Source: a bacterium (lineage in GTDB: Bacteria > Verrucomicrobiota > Verrucomicrobiia > Limisphaerales > UBA11358). Taken from it: a stretch of 41,592 nucleotides of DNA. The stretch spans positions 1 to 41,592 of the forward strand of contig JAJXXW010000053.1 of assembly GCA_021780905.1 (NCBI GenBank), given 5' to 3'. The notes under the pieces are model-generated. The model was not told the origin of the DNA. It did not search any database and worked only from the letters and a program-made list of their open reading frames with translations. Positions within the stretch are counted from its first letter, which is position 1, and the number at the start of each line of letters is the position of its first letter. Below, in pieces: positions 29,398 through 37,300 of this stretch. The position numbers and the translations under genes are program-made.

Positions 29398-30789
29398 ATG
29401 GAAAACATTCAACAACCAACATTCAACGCCGAACGTCCAGGGGAGCTTTTCGGCGAGACGCCGAAAAGAACCCGCGAGACGCGGGTGCTACCATCGGACG
29501 CCGAGTATGAGGCGCTGACCAACGTGGTGCTGACGCCGGAAAATCTTTTCCACGCGTCGGCACAGGCCGGCCGAAATTGTTTTCTGACCGGCGCGGGCGG
29601 CACGGGCAAAAGCACGCAACTGCGGGCTTTTATTGCGGACCTTGCGGCCGGCCACCAGCGCCGCGTCAGTGTCACCGCGCCGACTGGCGTGGCCGCGCTC
29701 AACGTGGGCGGCATGACGATTCACCGCTTCTGCGGAATGATGATTGGCCCGGCAGCGGGGCAGTCGAACGAGGATTATTTCAACCAACTGCAACGCGATC
29801 CGCGTCCGTCCATCAAGGCCGGGTTCAACCGCGTGCGCCGCTGCGAAGTCTTGGTGATTGATGAAATCTCCATGCTGCCTGGCCGGCTGTTTGACTTTGT
29901 GGAATTCCTGTTCCGCCGTCTGCGCGGTCGCGATGTGCCGTTCGGCGGATGTCAGGTGATCGCCACCGGCGATTTTCTTCAGTTACCACCCGTCCGCAAA
30001 TCCGAAACGGAGCCGTATGATTGGGCGTTTCAATCGCCGGCATGGGCGGCGGCGGAGTTCCGCACGTTCGTCTTGGACAAAGTCCGGCGACAGGATGAAC
30101 CGGGCTTTGTTCGTGCGCTGGCGGATTTTCGTGTTGGTCGCGTGTGGGGCGATACCGCACGCATTTTGCAGTCGCGCGTGCGGAGCAATCCGCCGTCCAC
30201 GATGTCGCGCCTGTTCACGCATAACGTGCAGGTGGACAAGTGGAATCATTTCCAGCTTGCCGAGCTGCCCGGCGAGGAAAGTGTTTTGACAGCGCAACAG
30301 ACCGGGCCGGAATTGCAGCGGGAATATCTCACCAAAAATCTGCTCACGCCGGAAACGCTGCATTTGAAACCGGGGGCCATGGTCATGTTTACGGTAAATA
30401 AAAATGAGCCGGGCCGGAATGAACCGGTTTTCGTGAATGGCCAAATTGGAACTGTTTTGGCCGTCTCGCGCGACTCGGTGCTGGTTGTGGCCAAGACCGG
30501 TGTCGAGATCAACGTCGAGCGGTTCACCTGGCGTTACGACAACAACGACGACAGCTCGGCGAGTTTCAGCCAGTTCCCGCTGCGCCTCGCGTGGGCCATG
30601 ACGATTCACAAGGCGCAGGGTTTGACGCTTGACGCCGCTTATCTCGACATCCGCGCCGCGCGTGAGCCGGGACAGGCTTACGTCGCCGTGTCGCGGGTGC
30701 GGTCGCTGGCCGGTTTGAATTTCAAGGAATGGTTCAAGGGCGTCCATGTGTCGCCCGAGGCCATCGAGTTCTATCAAGGCAAAAACTGA
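29398..30789 (+). CDS. Pif1/RecD-type superfamily 1 helicase
   Basis: 463 residues from the ATG at 29398. Walker A FLTGAGGTGKST is at 62-73, TAPTGVAALNVGGMTIHRF is at about 93-111, Walker B VLVIDEISML is at 151-160, motif III ATGDFLQLPPV is at about 189-199, and the C-terminal UvrD-like motif is AWAMTIHKAQGLTLDAAYLD. The set identifies a 5'-3' Pif1-like DNA helicase. A family B palindrome is inserted in frame at about residues 14-32 (LFGETPKRTRETRVLPS), in the N-terminal tail. It probably works with the primase-helicase and exonuclease in replication or recombination of the element. Confidence 0.9.
   Translation: MENIQQPTFNAERPGELFGETPKRTRETRVLPSDAEYEALTNVVLTPENLFHASAQAGRNCFLTGAGGTGKSTQLRAFIADLAAGHQRRVSVTAPTGVAALNVGGMTIHRFCGMMIGPAAGQSNEDYFNQLQRDPRPSIKAGFNRVRRCEVLVIDEISMLPGRLFDFVEFLFRRLRGRDVPFGGCQVIATGDFLQLPPVRKSETEPYDWAFQSPAWAAAEFRTFVLDKVRRQDEPGFVRALADFRVGRVWGDTARILQSRVRSNPPSTMSRLFTHNVQVDKWNHFQLAELPGEESVLTAQQTGPELQREYLTKNLLTPETLHLKPGAMVMFTVNKNEPGRNEPVFVNGQIGTVLAVSRDSVLVVAKTGVEINVERFTWRYDNNDDSSASFSQFPLRLAWAMTIHKAQGLTLDAAYLDIRAAREPGQAYVAVSRVRSLAGLNFKEWFKGVHVSPEAIEFYQGKN
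29437..29492. repeat. In-frame palindromic repeat, family B, copy 2
   Basis: TTTTCGGCGAGACGCCGAAA and ACCCGCGAGACGCGGGTGCT are paired hairpins matching 28258-28317 in layout. Here they form codons 14-32 of the helicase. Confidence 0.7.
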
Positions 30790-30812
30790 AACGCTGAAAC
30801 CTAAAACCTGAT

Positions 30813-31016
30813 ATGAACGCGACTTTATTTGATGGCGGCAAGGTGCACCGGCTGCTCGACCGGGCCGCGCGGTGCGGCGTGGGCAAGAACCGCAAGCGCC
30901 GCGATTGGCAGATGGATTTGGGCGAGGTGACGTGCCTGCGGTGCGTGAAGTCTTTGCGGACGGCCAACACGATTGAACAACAAAGGTCCTTGCGGACGGC
31001 CACCGATAAAAATTGA
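30813..31016 (+). CDS. Small Cys-containing protein
   Basis: 67 residues. MNATLFDGGKVHRLLDRAAR is followed by CGVGKNRKRRDWQMDLGEVT and CLRC, so Cys residues are spaced as a possible half zinc site. The C-terminus contains a small duplicated segment (SLRTAN and SLRTAT; in DNA TCTTTGCGGACGGCCA and TCCTTGCGGACGGCCA). The gene begins directly after a family C repeat. Function unknown. Confidence 0.45.
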   Translation: MNATLFDGGKVHRLLDRAARCGVGKNRKRRDWQMDLGEVTCLRCVKSLRTANTIEQQRSLRTATDKN

Positions 31017-31027
31017 AAGGAGTAATT

Positions 31028-31378
31028 ATGAACGCAACCAAAGTTAAAACACCCCGGCTGGATTATTTCATGACGCCGGTTTCCTGCCCCGGAGGCGGGA
31101 TCCGCTATGTCGCCCTGGCTTTCAGCCCGGATGGCAACATGTGGATTGATCCCGGCGAATTTGGCATCGGGCCGGAATTCAAATCGAAGCTGGAGCGGTA
31201 TGGAAAAAATTATCTGCTGCCACTCTACGAGGAGCAGACCGTGCTGATGAACTGTCGCGCCATCGCCGAGGTGATTGACGATCCGTTCAAACGCCGCGAA
31301 TGGCTCAACTACGTCGAAGACATGATCCAGGAACATCAGGAAGTGCGCGCCCAATATGAATCCGCTCGAAAAGTTTGA
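31028..31378 (+). CDS. Phage-module protein of unknown function
   Basis: 116 residues from the ATG at 31028, with AAAGGAG 8 bp upstream. It is a soluble protein, strand-rich at first (CPGGGIRYVALAFSPDGNMW), then helical (DPFKRREWLNYVEDMIQEHQ). I do not recognise a family. It overlaps the start of the primase-helicase gene by 23 bp, which suggests coupled translation and a replication-linked role. Confidence 0.6.
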   Translation: MNATKVKTPRLDYFMTPVSCPGGGIRYVALAFSPDGNMWIDPGEFGIGPEFKSKLERYGKNYLLPLYEEQTVLMNCRAIAEVIDDPFKRREWLNYVEDMIQEHQEVRAQYESARKV

Positions 31379-33305
31379 ATCGCTGCTGGGCACGGGCACG
31401 TTTTTCGTGCCGTGCGAATGGGGCACGAAAAAGCCGCTGGTGACTTACACCGAGCGGCCGTTCGAGGCCACCAAGACGGACGCCTACCGCGCCGTGCTCA
31501 ATCTACCCCAGACGAATCTGGCCGTTTACCTCGGCCAGGCGTCGGGCGGTTTGTGCGCGATTGATTTCGACGCCGATGCGGATCTGGCCGCGTTTCTCGC
31601 GGTCAATCCGAAGCTGGCGGCGACGACGCGCTCGCGCGGCAGCCGCGGTGGTATGGTCTGGTTGCGTGTCGAGGGGGATTTCCCCGAGAGCTGCAACCCG
31701 GACCATAAACATTTCGAGTGGCGGGCGGACAAGCGGCTTTCGACGATTCATGGCCAGCATCCCGCCGGCATGGATTACACGCTCACCGTCGAGGCTCCGC
31801 CGGTGACGGTGGCGTTTGCGGACATCGTCTGGCCGGAGGGTTGGCAATTGCCCTGGGTGGGCGCCGCTGCCCGCGCCGAAAAAGAAGCTCTGGCCAAAGA
31901 ATTTGGCCAGCCGTTCTACACGAACAAAGATGGCCGCGTGACCGGCATCAACGAACGGTATTGGGCCGCGCTGTTCTCCCGCGAAAATCGCGTCCTGTTC
32001 GACCCGGACGAAAAAACGTTCTTCCGTTATGCCGAAGACACCGGCCTGTGGGAGAGCATCACGCCGGAGAGCATCCGCGAGGCGATTTCCGCGCGGATTT
32101 TGGAAGTCAGCCGGGAGTCACAACAGTTCTCGCTCGAAATCCAGATCACGCAAACGAAGCTCAAGGCAGTGGTCGCGGCACTGATGGGCATTGCCGAAAA
32201 GCGCGGCGTCTTCCTGACGAAGCAACGGTTCATCCATGTCGCCAACGGCGTCATTCGCCTCGGCGATGACGGCGACGTGACGTTCGGCGGCTTTTCGCCG
32301 GAGGATTATTCCCGCAACCGTTCGCCGTATGAATTCAAGCCGGACGCGGAGTGTCCGCGCTTCCTGAACGAACTGATTTATCCCGCCGTCGAGCCGGACG
32401 ATGCCGACTTGCTGCAACGCTGGGCCGGTCTGGCACTATTCGGTTACAACCTGCCGCAGCGCTTCATGATTCTCGACGGCACGGCCAATGGTGGCAAGGG
32501 CACGCTGGTTCGCATCATCCAGTCATTGGTCGGCCTGACGAACAGCTATCAGCTCCGCACGGAATGTCTGCTGGAACGGTTTGAGACGTTCCGGTTTCGC
32601 GGCAAGACCCTGCTGATCGGGCCGGACGTGGCCGGCGATTTCCTGATGCAGAAGGGTGCGAGCATGTTGAAATCGTTGGTGGGCGGGGATCCGCTCTCTG
32701 GCGAGGGCAAGGGATTGAACGGCGATTTCCCGATGTTCGGCAACTTCAACGTCGTTATGACGTGCAACTCGCGCCTGCGCGTTCGGCTCGAAGGCGACAC
32801 CAGCGCGTGGCGCCGCCGGCTGCTCATCGTCCGCTACCAGAACCCACCGCCGAAAAATCGGATTCTGGATTTTCATGTTCCGCTACTGCACGAGGAAGGC
32901 AGCGGCATCCTCCGCTGGGCGCTGGCTGGTTTCGTGAAACTGCAGGCGGAGTTCGCCGCCACTGGGGATTTTGCCCTGACCGAGACGCAACGCGGCCGGA
33001 TGGATTCGCTGCTGGCCGAAAGCGACAGCTTGCGCTGTTTCCTCCGCGAACGGTTGCAAAAATCGGCTTATGGCGACGTGACAACCGGCGAAATCAGCCA
33101 GGCTTACGCGGAATATTGCGCGGATCGGAGCTGGAATGCACTGCCCACGACGGTCGTGGAGCGCACGTTGCCCGATCTCATGTTGGAGCTGTTTCAGGCC
33201 ACGAAATCCCATTCCATCGAGCGCGACGGCAAAAAGTCGAATCGCGGCTGGCGCAAGGTTCAATTGCTGGAGGCCACCGACCTCCAACTGGAGGGCGGTG
33301 AATGA
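31356..33305 (+). CDS. Primase-polymerase/D5-type helicase
   Basis: 649 residues. The N-terminal PrimPol-like domain spans about 15-165: LCAIDFDADADL (Asp70, Asp72), GGMVWLRV and FEWRADKRLSTIHGQHPAG. A D5_N-like linker follows, then a superfamily 3/P4-type helicase domain with Walker A DGTANGGKGT (374-383) and later VVMTCNSRLRVRLEGDTSAW followed by RRR (sensor/arginine finger). The C-terminal part (DVTTGEISQAYAEYC) is a D5_C-type winged helix. It would prime and unwind at the element's origin. It overlaps the next gene by ATGA, and the element thus has its own replication start machinery. Confidence 0.9.
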   Translation: MNPLEKFESLLGTGTFFVPCEWGTKKPLVTYTERPFEATKTDAYRAVLNLPQTNLAVYLGQASGGLCAIDFDADADLAAFLAVNPKLAATTRSRGSRGGMVWLRVEGDFPESCNPDHKHFEWRADKRLSTIHGQHPAGMDYTLTVEAPPVTVAFADIVWPEGWQLPWVGAAARAEKEALAKEFGQPFYTNKDGRVTGINERYWAALFSRENRVLFDPDEKTFFRYAEDTGLWESITPESIREAISARILEVSRESQQFSLEIQITQTKLKAVVAALMGIAEKRGVFLTKQRFIHVANGVIRLGDDGDVTFGGFSPEDYSRNRSPYEFKPDAECPRFLNELIYPAVEPDDADLLQRWAGLALFGYNLPQRFMILDGTANGGKGTLVRIIQSLVGLTNSYQLRTECLLERFETFRFRGKTLLIGPDVAGDFLMQKGASMLKSLVGGDPLSGEGKGLNGDFPMFGNFNVVMTCNSRLRVRLEGDTSAWRRRLLIVRYQNPPPKNRILDFHVPLLHEEGSGILRWALAGFVKLQAEFAATGDFALTETQRGRMDSLLAESDSLRCFLRERLQKSAYGDVTTGEISQAYAEYCADRSWNALPTTVVERTLPDLMLELFQATKSHSIERDGKKSNRGWRKVQLLEATDLQLEGGE

Positions 33306-34051
33306 GTCTTAACCTCAACAAACTCGAAAAGGTTCGCAAGCTGGAGAACGGCATCGTCCAGGCGCGGTGCCCGGCCTGCGCCGAAGGCGGTAACGACCGC
33401 AAGGGCGAACACCTCCGCATTTTGGCCGACGGCCGGTTCGGTTGCTGTATCCATCCGAAGGATGGCGACCACCGCAAACGCATCTTCGCACTCGCTGGCG
33501 ACAGAACGCCGGGGACTTTTACCGTGCGCGTCAAGGTGCTTGCGCACGGCCACCATTCGGCCACTCCAGCGCCAAAGTCGGTGAAGGCGGCCTTGACCGA
33601 ATTTTCCCCACAACCCTCATCCGACCTGCGGCCACCTTCTCCCGCTCCCGCGAGCGAAGGACTTGGGACGGCTGGGACAGCAAAACCCGTGTCGGCTAAA
33701 AGCTGTGAACTGGAATTACCCTTGCCAGCGGATAAAACCGGGACTCTTGGGACACTATTATCTAACCCTAACGCGTATAAAAAAAATCTCTCTCATATGT
33801 ATAAGGAGACAGAAAGTGCCGTCCCAACCGTAATTGAGGGGAAAGGGGCTGAACCTCCGCCTTCATCCGTTCAAAAGCTGCCTTACCTGACCGCCGATGG
33901 GACGCTGGTGATCCCGTTTGATTCGCCAGAGCGTTATCACTGGTGGAAACCCGATGGCGAACGTTTGTCTGTCGCCCAAACCATGCAGGAAGTGAAAGAA
34001 AGGGTGCATGCCGCACTGGCCACCAATGAAAGGAATGAATTATGCCCTTAA
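33302..34051 (+). CDS. Zinc-ribbon (CHC2-like) protein with repeat insert
   Basis: 249 residues. The N-terminal ~65 residues show VQARCPACAEGGNDRKGEHL and FGCCIHPKDGDH, a Cys/His set similar to the primase-type zinc ribbon. A family A palindrome is inserted at about residues 103-121 (PSSDLRPPSPAPASEG). The rest is low-complexity and ends in a helical segment, WWKPDGERLSVAQTMQ, and VHAALATNE from a family D repeat. It is translationally coupled to the primase-helicase, so a helper in primer synthesis or template recognition is plausible. Confidence 0.65.
   Translation: MSLNLNKLEKVRKLENGIVQARCPACAEGGNDRKGEHLRILADGRFGCCIHPKDGDHRKRIFALAGDRTPGTFTVRVKVLAHGHHSATPAPKSVKAALTEFSPQPSSDLRPPSPAPASEGLGTAGTAKPVSAKSCELELPLPADKTGTLGTLLSNPNAYKKNLSHMYKETESAVPTVIEGKGAEPPPSSVQKLPYLTADGTLVIPFDSPERYHWWKPDGERLSVAQTMQEVKERVHAALATNERNELCP
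33611..33661. repeat. In-frame palindromic repeat, family A, copy 5
   Basis: CAACCCTCATCCGACCTGCG, CACCTTCTCCCGCTCCC and GCGAGCGAAGG, as in the methylase gene, placed in the linker after the zinc ribbon. Confidence 0.75.
34001..34026. repeat. GGTGCG hairpin repeat (family D), copy 4
   Basis: AGGGTGCATGCCGCACTGGC followed by CACCAA, almost the same as 27067-27092. It gives the same C-terminal residues (AALATN) in an unrelated protein. Confidence 0.65.
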
Positions 34052-34617
34052 TGTTTGAAAAACAGCCGCGCGAATCGGAAAAAGCATTCGCGGCGTTCAG
34101 TTTGTATCTGAGTCTCGGTCCGCAGCGTGGTCTGCGCGAAGTGGCACGGAAGCTGGACAAAAGTCTTACAGTTATCGGGGATTGGTCGAAGAAGTTCGAC
34201 TGGCCGGCGCGGGTGGCGGCGCATAGCGCGCACCTCGCCATTGTCGAGCGTGAAGCGATCGAGGCGGCGGCGCGCCGGAATGCAGCGGTCTGGGAAACCC
34301 GCGAGCAAAAGCTCAAGGAAACGGAGTGGGAAATGCACGAGCGGGCCATCGCCGCCGCCAAGCGCGGACTCGACGCTTACATGGAGCGCGAAAAGGTTTA
34401 CGCCAACCTGGCCGACATCGCGCGGATGCTGGAAATCGCCAGCAAGTTGGGGCGGCTGGCGACGGGCCTCGGCGACGGCGAACAGCGCAAGGGCGATGAT
34501 CTGCCGGCCGTTCGCGTCGAGGTTACGGTCGCGCTCGAAAAGATTTATGGGGATCCCCTGCCAGAGGAACTGGCCGACCGGCCAGCCATCGTGGATGTGG
34601 AGGAGGTGAAGCCATGA
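34042..34617 (+). CDS. Putative terminase small subunit
   Basis: 191 residues. The N-terminal HTH (FSLYLSLGPQRGLREVARKL, then SLTVIGDWSKKFDWPARV) is typical of small terminase/phage packaging regulators that recognise the pac or cos site. The middle is a long helical, coiled-coil-like region (EREAIEAAARRNAAVWETRE), and an acidic C-terminus follows. It starts inside the end of the preceding gene and overlaps the large subunit gene by ATGA. Its position directly before the large subunit supports the call more than the sequence alone. Confidence 0.72.
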   Translation: MPLMFEKQPRESEKAFAAFSLYLSLGPQRGLREVARKLDKSLTVIGDWSKKFDWPARVAAHSAHLAIVEREAIEAAARRNAAVWETREQKLKETEWEMHERAIAAAKRGLDAYMEREKVYANLADIARMLEIASKLGRLATGLGDGEQRKGDDLPAVRVEVTVALEKIYGDPLPEELADRPAIVDVEEVKP

Positions 34618-36011
34618 CACCTTGGGAACGCTATTTCTTGATTGGCCGACGCGTGGGCTGTCCGAGGGACCAAATGGACCGGTTCCAGGCCGCCGATGTG
34701 ATTTTCCAGCAACGCCAGCTCGCAGCGTCAGCCGCCGCGCGACTGTGCGACCGCGCCAATGGGCCGACGGCCATCGGCTACGGCGGCGCGCGCGGCGGTG
34801 GCAAATCGCATTGGTTGCTCGGTCAGATGGGCGTGGACGATTGCCAGCGCGTGCCGGGGCTGAAATGTCTTTTGCTCCGCAAGGTGGGCAAGGCCAACTT
34901 GGAGCACTTTGAAGATCTGCGGCGGAAGCTGTTTTACCGTTTGCCGCATGAGTTCTCGGCGTTCCGGGGCATCCTGACTTTCAAGAATGGTTCGCGCATC
35001 ATTGCCGGGCATTTCCAGAACGAAAAGGACATTGATGCTTACCTCGGCTTGGAATACGACATCATCGGCATCGAGGAGGCCACCACGCTCACTGCGCGGA
35101 AATACCAGGACATCACGACGTGCTGCCGCACGTCGAAACCGAACTGGCGTCCGCGCATTTATTCGACCACGAACCCCGGCGGCGTCGGTCACGGCTGGTA
35201 TCGAAACCGGTTCATCGTGCCTTTTCAGGCCGGGAAGGAAATTGACACGCGTTTCATCGCGGCGCGAGTGACGGATAACCGCTGGAACAACCCGGAATAC
35301 ATCCGCGTGCTTCAGGGTCTCACTGGCTGGCAGCGCCGCGCCTGGCTGGACGGTGATTGGGACATCGCCGCCGGCCAGTTCTTCACAACGCTCCGCCGCG
35401 AAGTGCATTTCATTTCCGACTTTGACGAGACGCGGGCGCGGGAATGGTTTTGCGCGATGGATTACGGTTTTGCTCACTACACCGTCGCGCTGCTCGGCTG
35501 CACGGATGGTGATGGAAATATCTTCATCGTGGACGAACACGCGGAACGATTGTGGCTCCCGCAACGTCACGCCGAAGGCATCAAAGCGATGCTGGCCCGG
35601 CACAAGATCGGCGACCGGAAACTGGAAATCGGCGACTTGAAACGGTTCGTGGCCGGCGCCGATGTGTTTTCACGCCAGAGCGACGGGACCACCGTGGCCG
35701 CGCAATACGCCAAGCTGGGGATCAATCTGCGCGTGGCGAACACCGACCGGCTCAACGGTTGGGCAGAACTGATGACGCGGTTTGGTGACGTGGATGCCGG
35801 TATCCGCCCGACACTGTTTGTTCACCAGCGGTGCGCCCGACTGGCCGAGACTTTGCCCGCGCTCCAGCACGATCCGAATCGCCCCGAGGACGTTCTCAAG
35901 GTGGACGCCGACGAAGATGGTATTGGGGGCGATGATGCGGCGGATGCTCTGCGGTATCTGGTGGCGACGAAAGCACGGACGATCACTCAGCGGAAGTTGC
36001 GGGGACTATGA
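34614..36011 (+). CDS. Terminase large subunit
   Basis: 465 residues. The ATPase domain has Walker A GGARGGGKS at 57-65, Walker B IIGIEEATTL at about 150-159 and the coupling motif YSTTNPGG. The nuclease domain starts at AMDYGF (Asp283), has FVAGADVFSRQSDG further on and ends with GGDDAADALRYLV, so the acidic residues of the RNase H-like site are present. It should pump and cut DNA during packaging. No portal, protease or capsid gene follows on this strand. A minus-strand gene overlaps its last 29 bases. Confidence 0.9.
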   Translation: MTPWERYFLIGRRVGCPRDQMDRFQAADVIFQQRQLAASAAARLCDRANGPTAIGYGGARGGGKSHWLLGQMGVDDCQRVPGLKCLLLRKVGKANLEHFEDLRRKLFYRLPHEFSAFRGILTFKNGSRIIAGHFQNEKDIDAYLGLEYDIIGIEEATTLTARKYQDITTCCRTSKPNWRPRIYSTTNPGGVGHGWYRNRFIVPFQAGKEIDTRFIAARVTDNRWNNPEYIRVLQGLTGWQRRAWLDGDWDIAAGQFFTTLRREVHFISDFDETRAREWFCAMDYGFAHYTVALLGCTDGDGNIFIVDEHAERLWLPQRHAEGIKAMLARHKIGDRKLEIGDLKRFVAGADVFSRQSDGTTVAAQYAKLGINLRVANTDRLNGWAELMTRFGDVDAGIRPTLFVHQRCARLAETLPALQHDPNRPEDVLKVDADEDGIGGDDAADALRYLVATKARTITQRKLRGL

Positions 36012-36414
36012 TTGGTGGAGGCGACTTCTGAGAATCGTTGTATCTGACTCTTGGCAGCTCCGAGAATGTGACCGTGACCCCCATGATATTGGTGCACGCT
36101 GGAATTATGCCCCGCGTTTCAAATTGCAACCTGACTGCCAGATTTGTGGGCGAAGTCCAGACCGCCTCCACGCTGCTGCCCACCGGCACGATACAAACAT
36201 TGCCGGGATAGCCGCGCTTCTCGCCGGCACGGTGCAACTCTACGTGTCGCGGGTAGCCGGTGGTGTCGTGGAAGATTTCGCCGAAAACGGTGCAAACAAA
36301 ACGGCCATCTGGCGAGGGCCGGTCATGCACGTCAAGGATGTTACCCCGCTTGGCGGTCGAGCAGCTCGCCAGCACCACGCACATACCCACAACGATGAAC
36401 AACGGGGTCTTCAT
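35983..36414 (-). CDS. Lipoprotein of unknown function
   Basis: 143 residues from the ATG at 36414; an in-frame start at 36537 is less likely. A lipoprotein signal peptide (MKTPLFIVVGMCVVLASCS) has the lipobox LASC, so it is probably attached to a membrane on the periplasmic side. The mature part has DRPSPDGRFVCTVFGEIFHD and strand-rich segments, with no known motif. Its start overlaps the stop of the membrane-protein gene (ATGA), and its 3' end overlaps the terminase gene antisense. Phage morons that alter the host surface often sit at such places. Confidence 0.7.
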   Translation of the reverse strand: MKTPLFIVVGMCVVLASCSTAKRGNILDVHDRPSPDGRFVCTVFGEIFHDTTGYPRHVELHRAGEKRGYPGNVCIVPVGSSVEAVWTSPTNLAVRLQFETRGIIPACTNIMGVTVTFSELPRVRYNDSQKSPPPIIVPATSAE

Positions 36415-36728
36415 TGAGACGCGACGGTCTGACCGCGTTGCCAGATCCGTGCAACCAGCCGATAGGCCAACAGGAGTGGGCAGGCACAAAAAAGCCCGAG
36501 AACAAAAGCCAAAATGCTCCCCATCAGCAACGCCCAACCCGGTTCCGGGAACGGATTGTCTGCCCCGATGTCAGTCATGGCATATTCATAGAGCCCGAAC
36601 AGGATCAGGGGCGAGAGCAATAGCGCCAACAACAAGACACCACCAAAATAGGATAGAACCGGATGAGCTTTCGCGTCGAACCAGGATGGCTGCGAAGCCA
36701 TCGGGTGGTCGGTCGTGAAAACATTCAT
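36411..36728 (-). CDS. Small membrane protein
   Basis: 105 residues from the ATG at 36728. Two hydrophobic segments (FGGVLLLALLLSPLILFGLY, and WALLMGSILAFVLGLFCAC) suggest a two-pass inner-membrane protein with soluble termini. No family is recognised. It is coupled with the lipoprotein gene by ATGA, so the two form a small cell-envelope cassette, perhaps a moron (for example superinfection exclusion), which is inference from location. Confidence 0.65.
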   Translation of the reverse strand: MNVFTTDHPMASQPSWFDAKAHPVLSYFGGVLLLALLLSPLILFGLYEYAMTDIGADNPFPEPGWALLMGSILAFVLGLFCACPLLLAYRLVARIWQRGQTVASQ

Positions 36729-36792
36729 GTCGGCAGTGTCGTCCAACCGCACCGAGGTTGCAAGATGCCGGAGGCTAGAAATCTGGCGGATT

Positions 36793-36901
36793 CCAAAGGG
36801 CTCGACCTTTGGCGCCGGGGTTTGGGGATGACGTGAATCCCCAACCGCCGGATGGCTGCGCGGCTGACGACCCTCAAAGGGCGTCAGCCGCGAAATTTTT
36901 T
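36793..36901 (+). terminator. Three consecutive hairpins ending in a T-tract
   Basis: CCAAAGG/CCTTTGG (36793-36812), TTGGGGAT/ATCCCCAA (36822-36844), and a perfect 15-bp stem at 36859-36892 (CGCGGCTGACG, then CCCT/AGGG, then CGTCAGCCGCG) are followed by AAATTTTTT. The last is a very strong plus-strand terminator, or the end of a small RNA. The stretch 36729-36909 has no gene; it holds this element and the promoter side of the membrane-protein gene. Confidence 0.6.
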
Positions 36902-36909
36902 GCGGGCCA

Positions 36910-37260
36910 TCAGGCGGCGCTCACGGCGCGGATGGTTTCAAGGAGATAAACGGCAGTCTTGGGCATGAAACGGTTGCCCCAAAATCGGGCTTCGACTTGG
37001 GCGCGGGTCGCGGTCGGCAAATCGCGGAATATCCGGCGGGCGCGTTTCCAATTGGCCGCTTCACGGTCGCGCCAGCGCTGAACCATGGCGATGGTCTCGC
37101 GGTCGGCCTGCTCGCATCTCTCATGCGGTGTCTGCGTGGGCTGGAGTTCGGGGAACAAGGCGACGGCGTCGGCCTGTCGCTGCAAGGCACGATGGGCGTC
37201 GGCGAGTCGGCGCGGGGTGATTTTGCGGCAGGTGGCTTTGATGTGGGGATAAAATTTCAT
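36910..37260 (-). CDS. Small basic helical protein
   Basis: 116 residues from the ATG at 37260. It is basic and helical, with many Arg and Ala (ATCRKITPRRLADAHRALQR, then WRDREAANWKRARRIFRDL). No family is recognised. It is the last gene of the minus-strand small-gene series; nucleic-acid binding is plausible from its charge. Confidence 0.55.
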   Translation of the reverse strand: MKFYPHIKATCRKITPRRLADAHRALQRQADAVALFPELQPTQTPHERCEQADRETIAMVQRWRDREAANWKRARRIFRDLPTATRAQVEARFWGNRFMPKTAVYLLETIRAVSAA

Positions 37261-37300
37261 GGGAAAGGGCCGCGCGCCTGTCACGCGCGCGGCGTTGGGG

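Noticed and set aside
18155..33661. Family A repeats as a CRISPR array
   Set aside because: Copies are kilobases apart, within genes, without regular spacers, and no cas gene is present.
35983..36537. Longer form of the lipoprotein gene starting at 36537
   Set aside because: The extra N-terminus would hide the lipoprotein signal peptide, and it overlaps the membrane-protein gene by over 120 bp.
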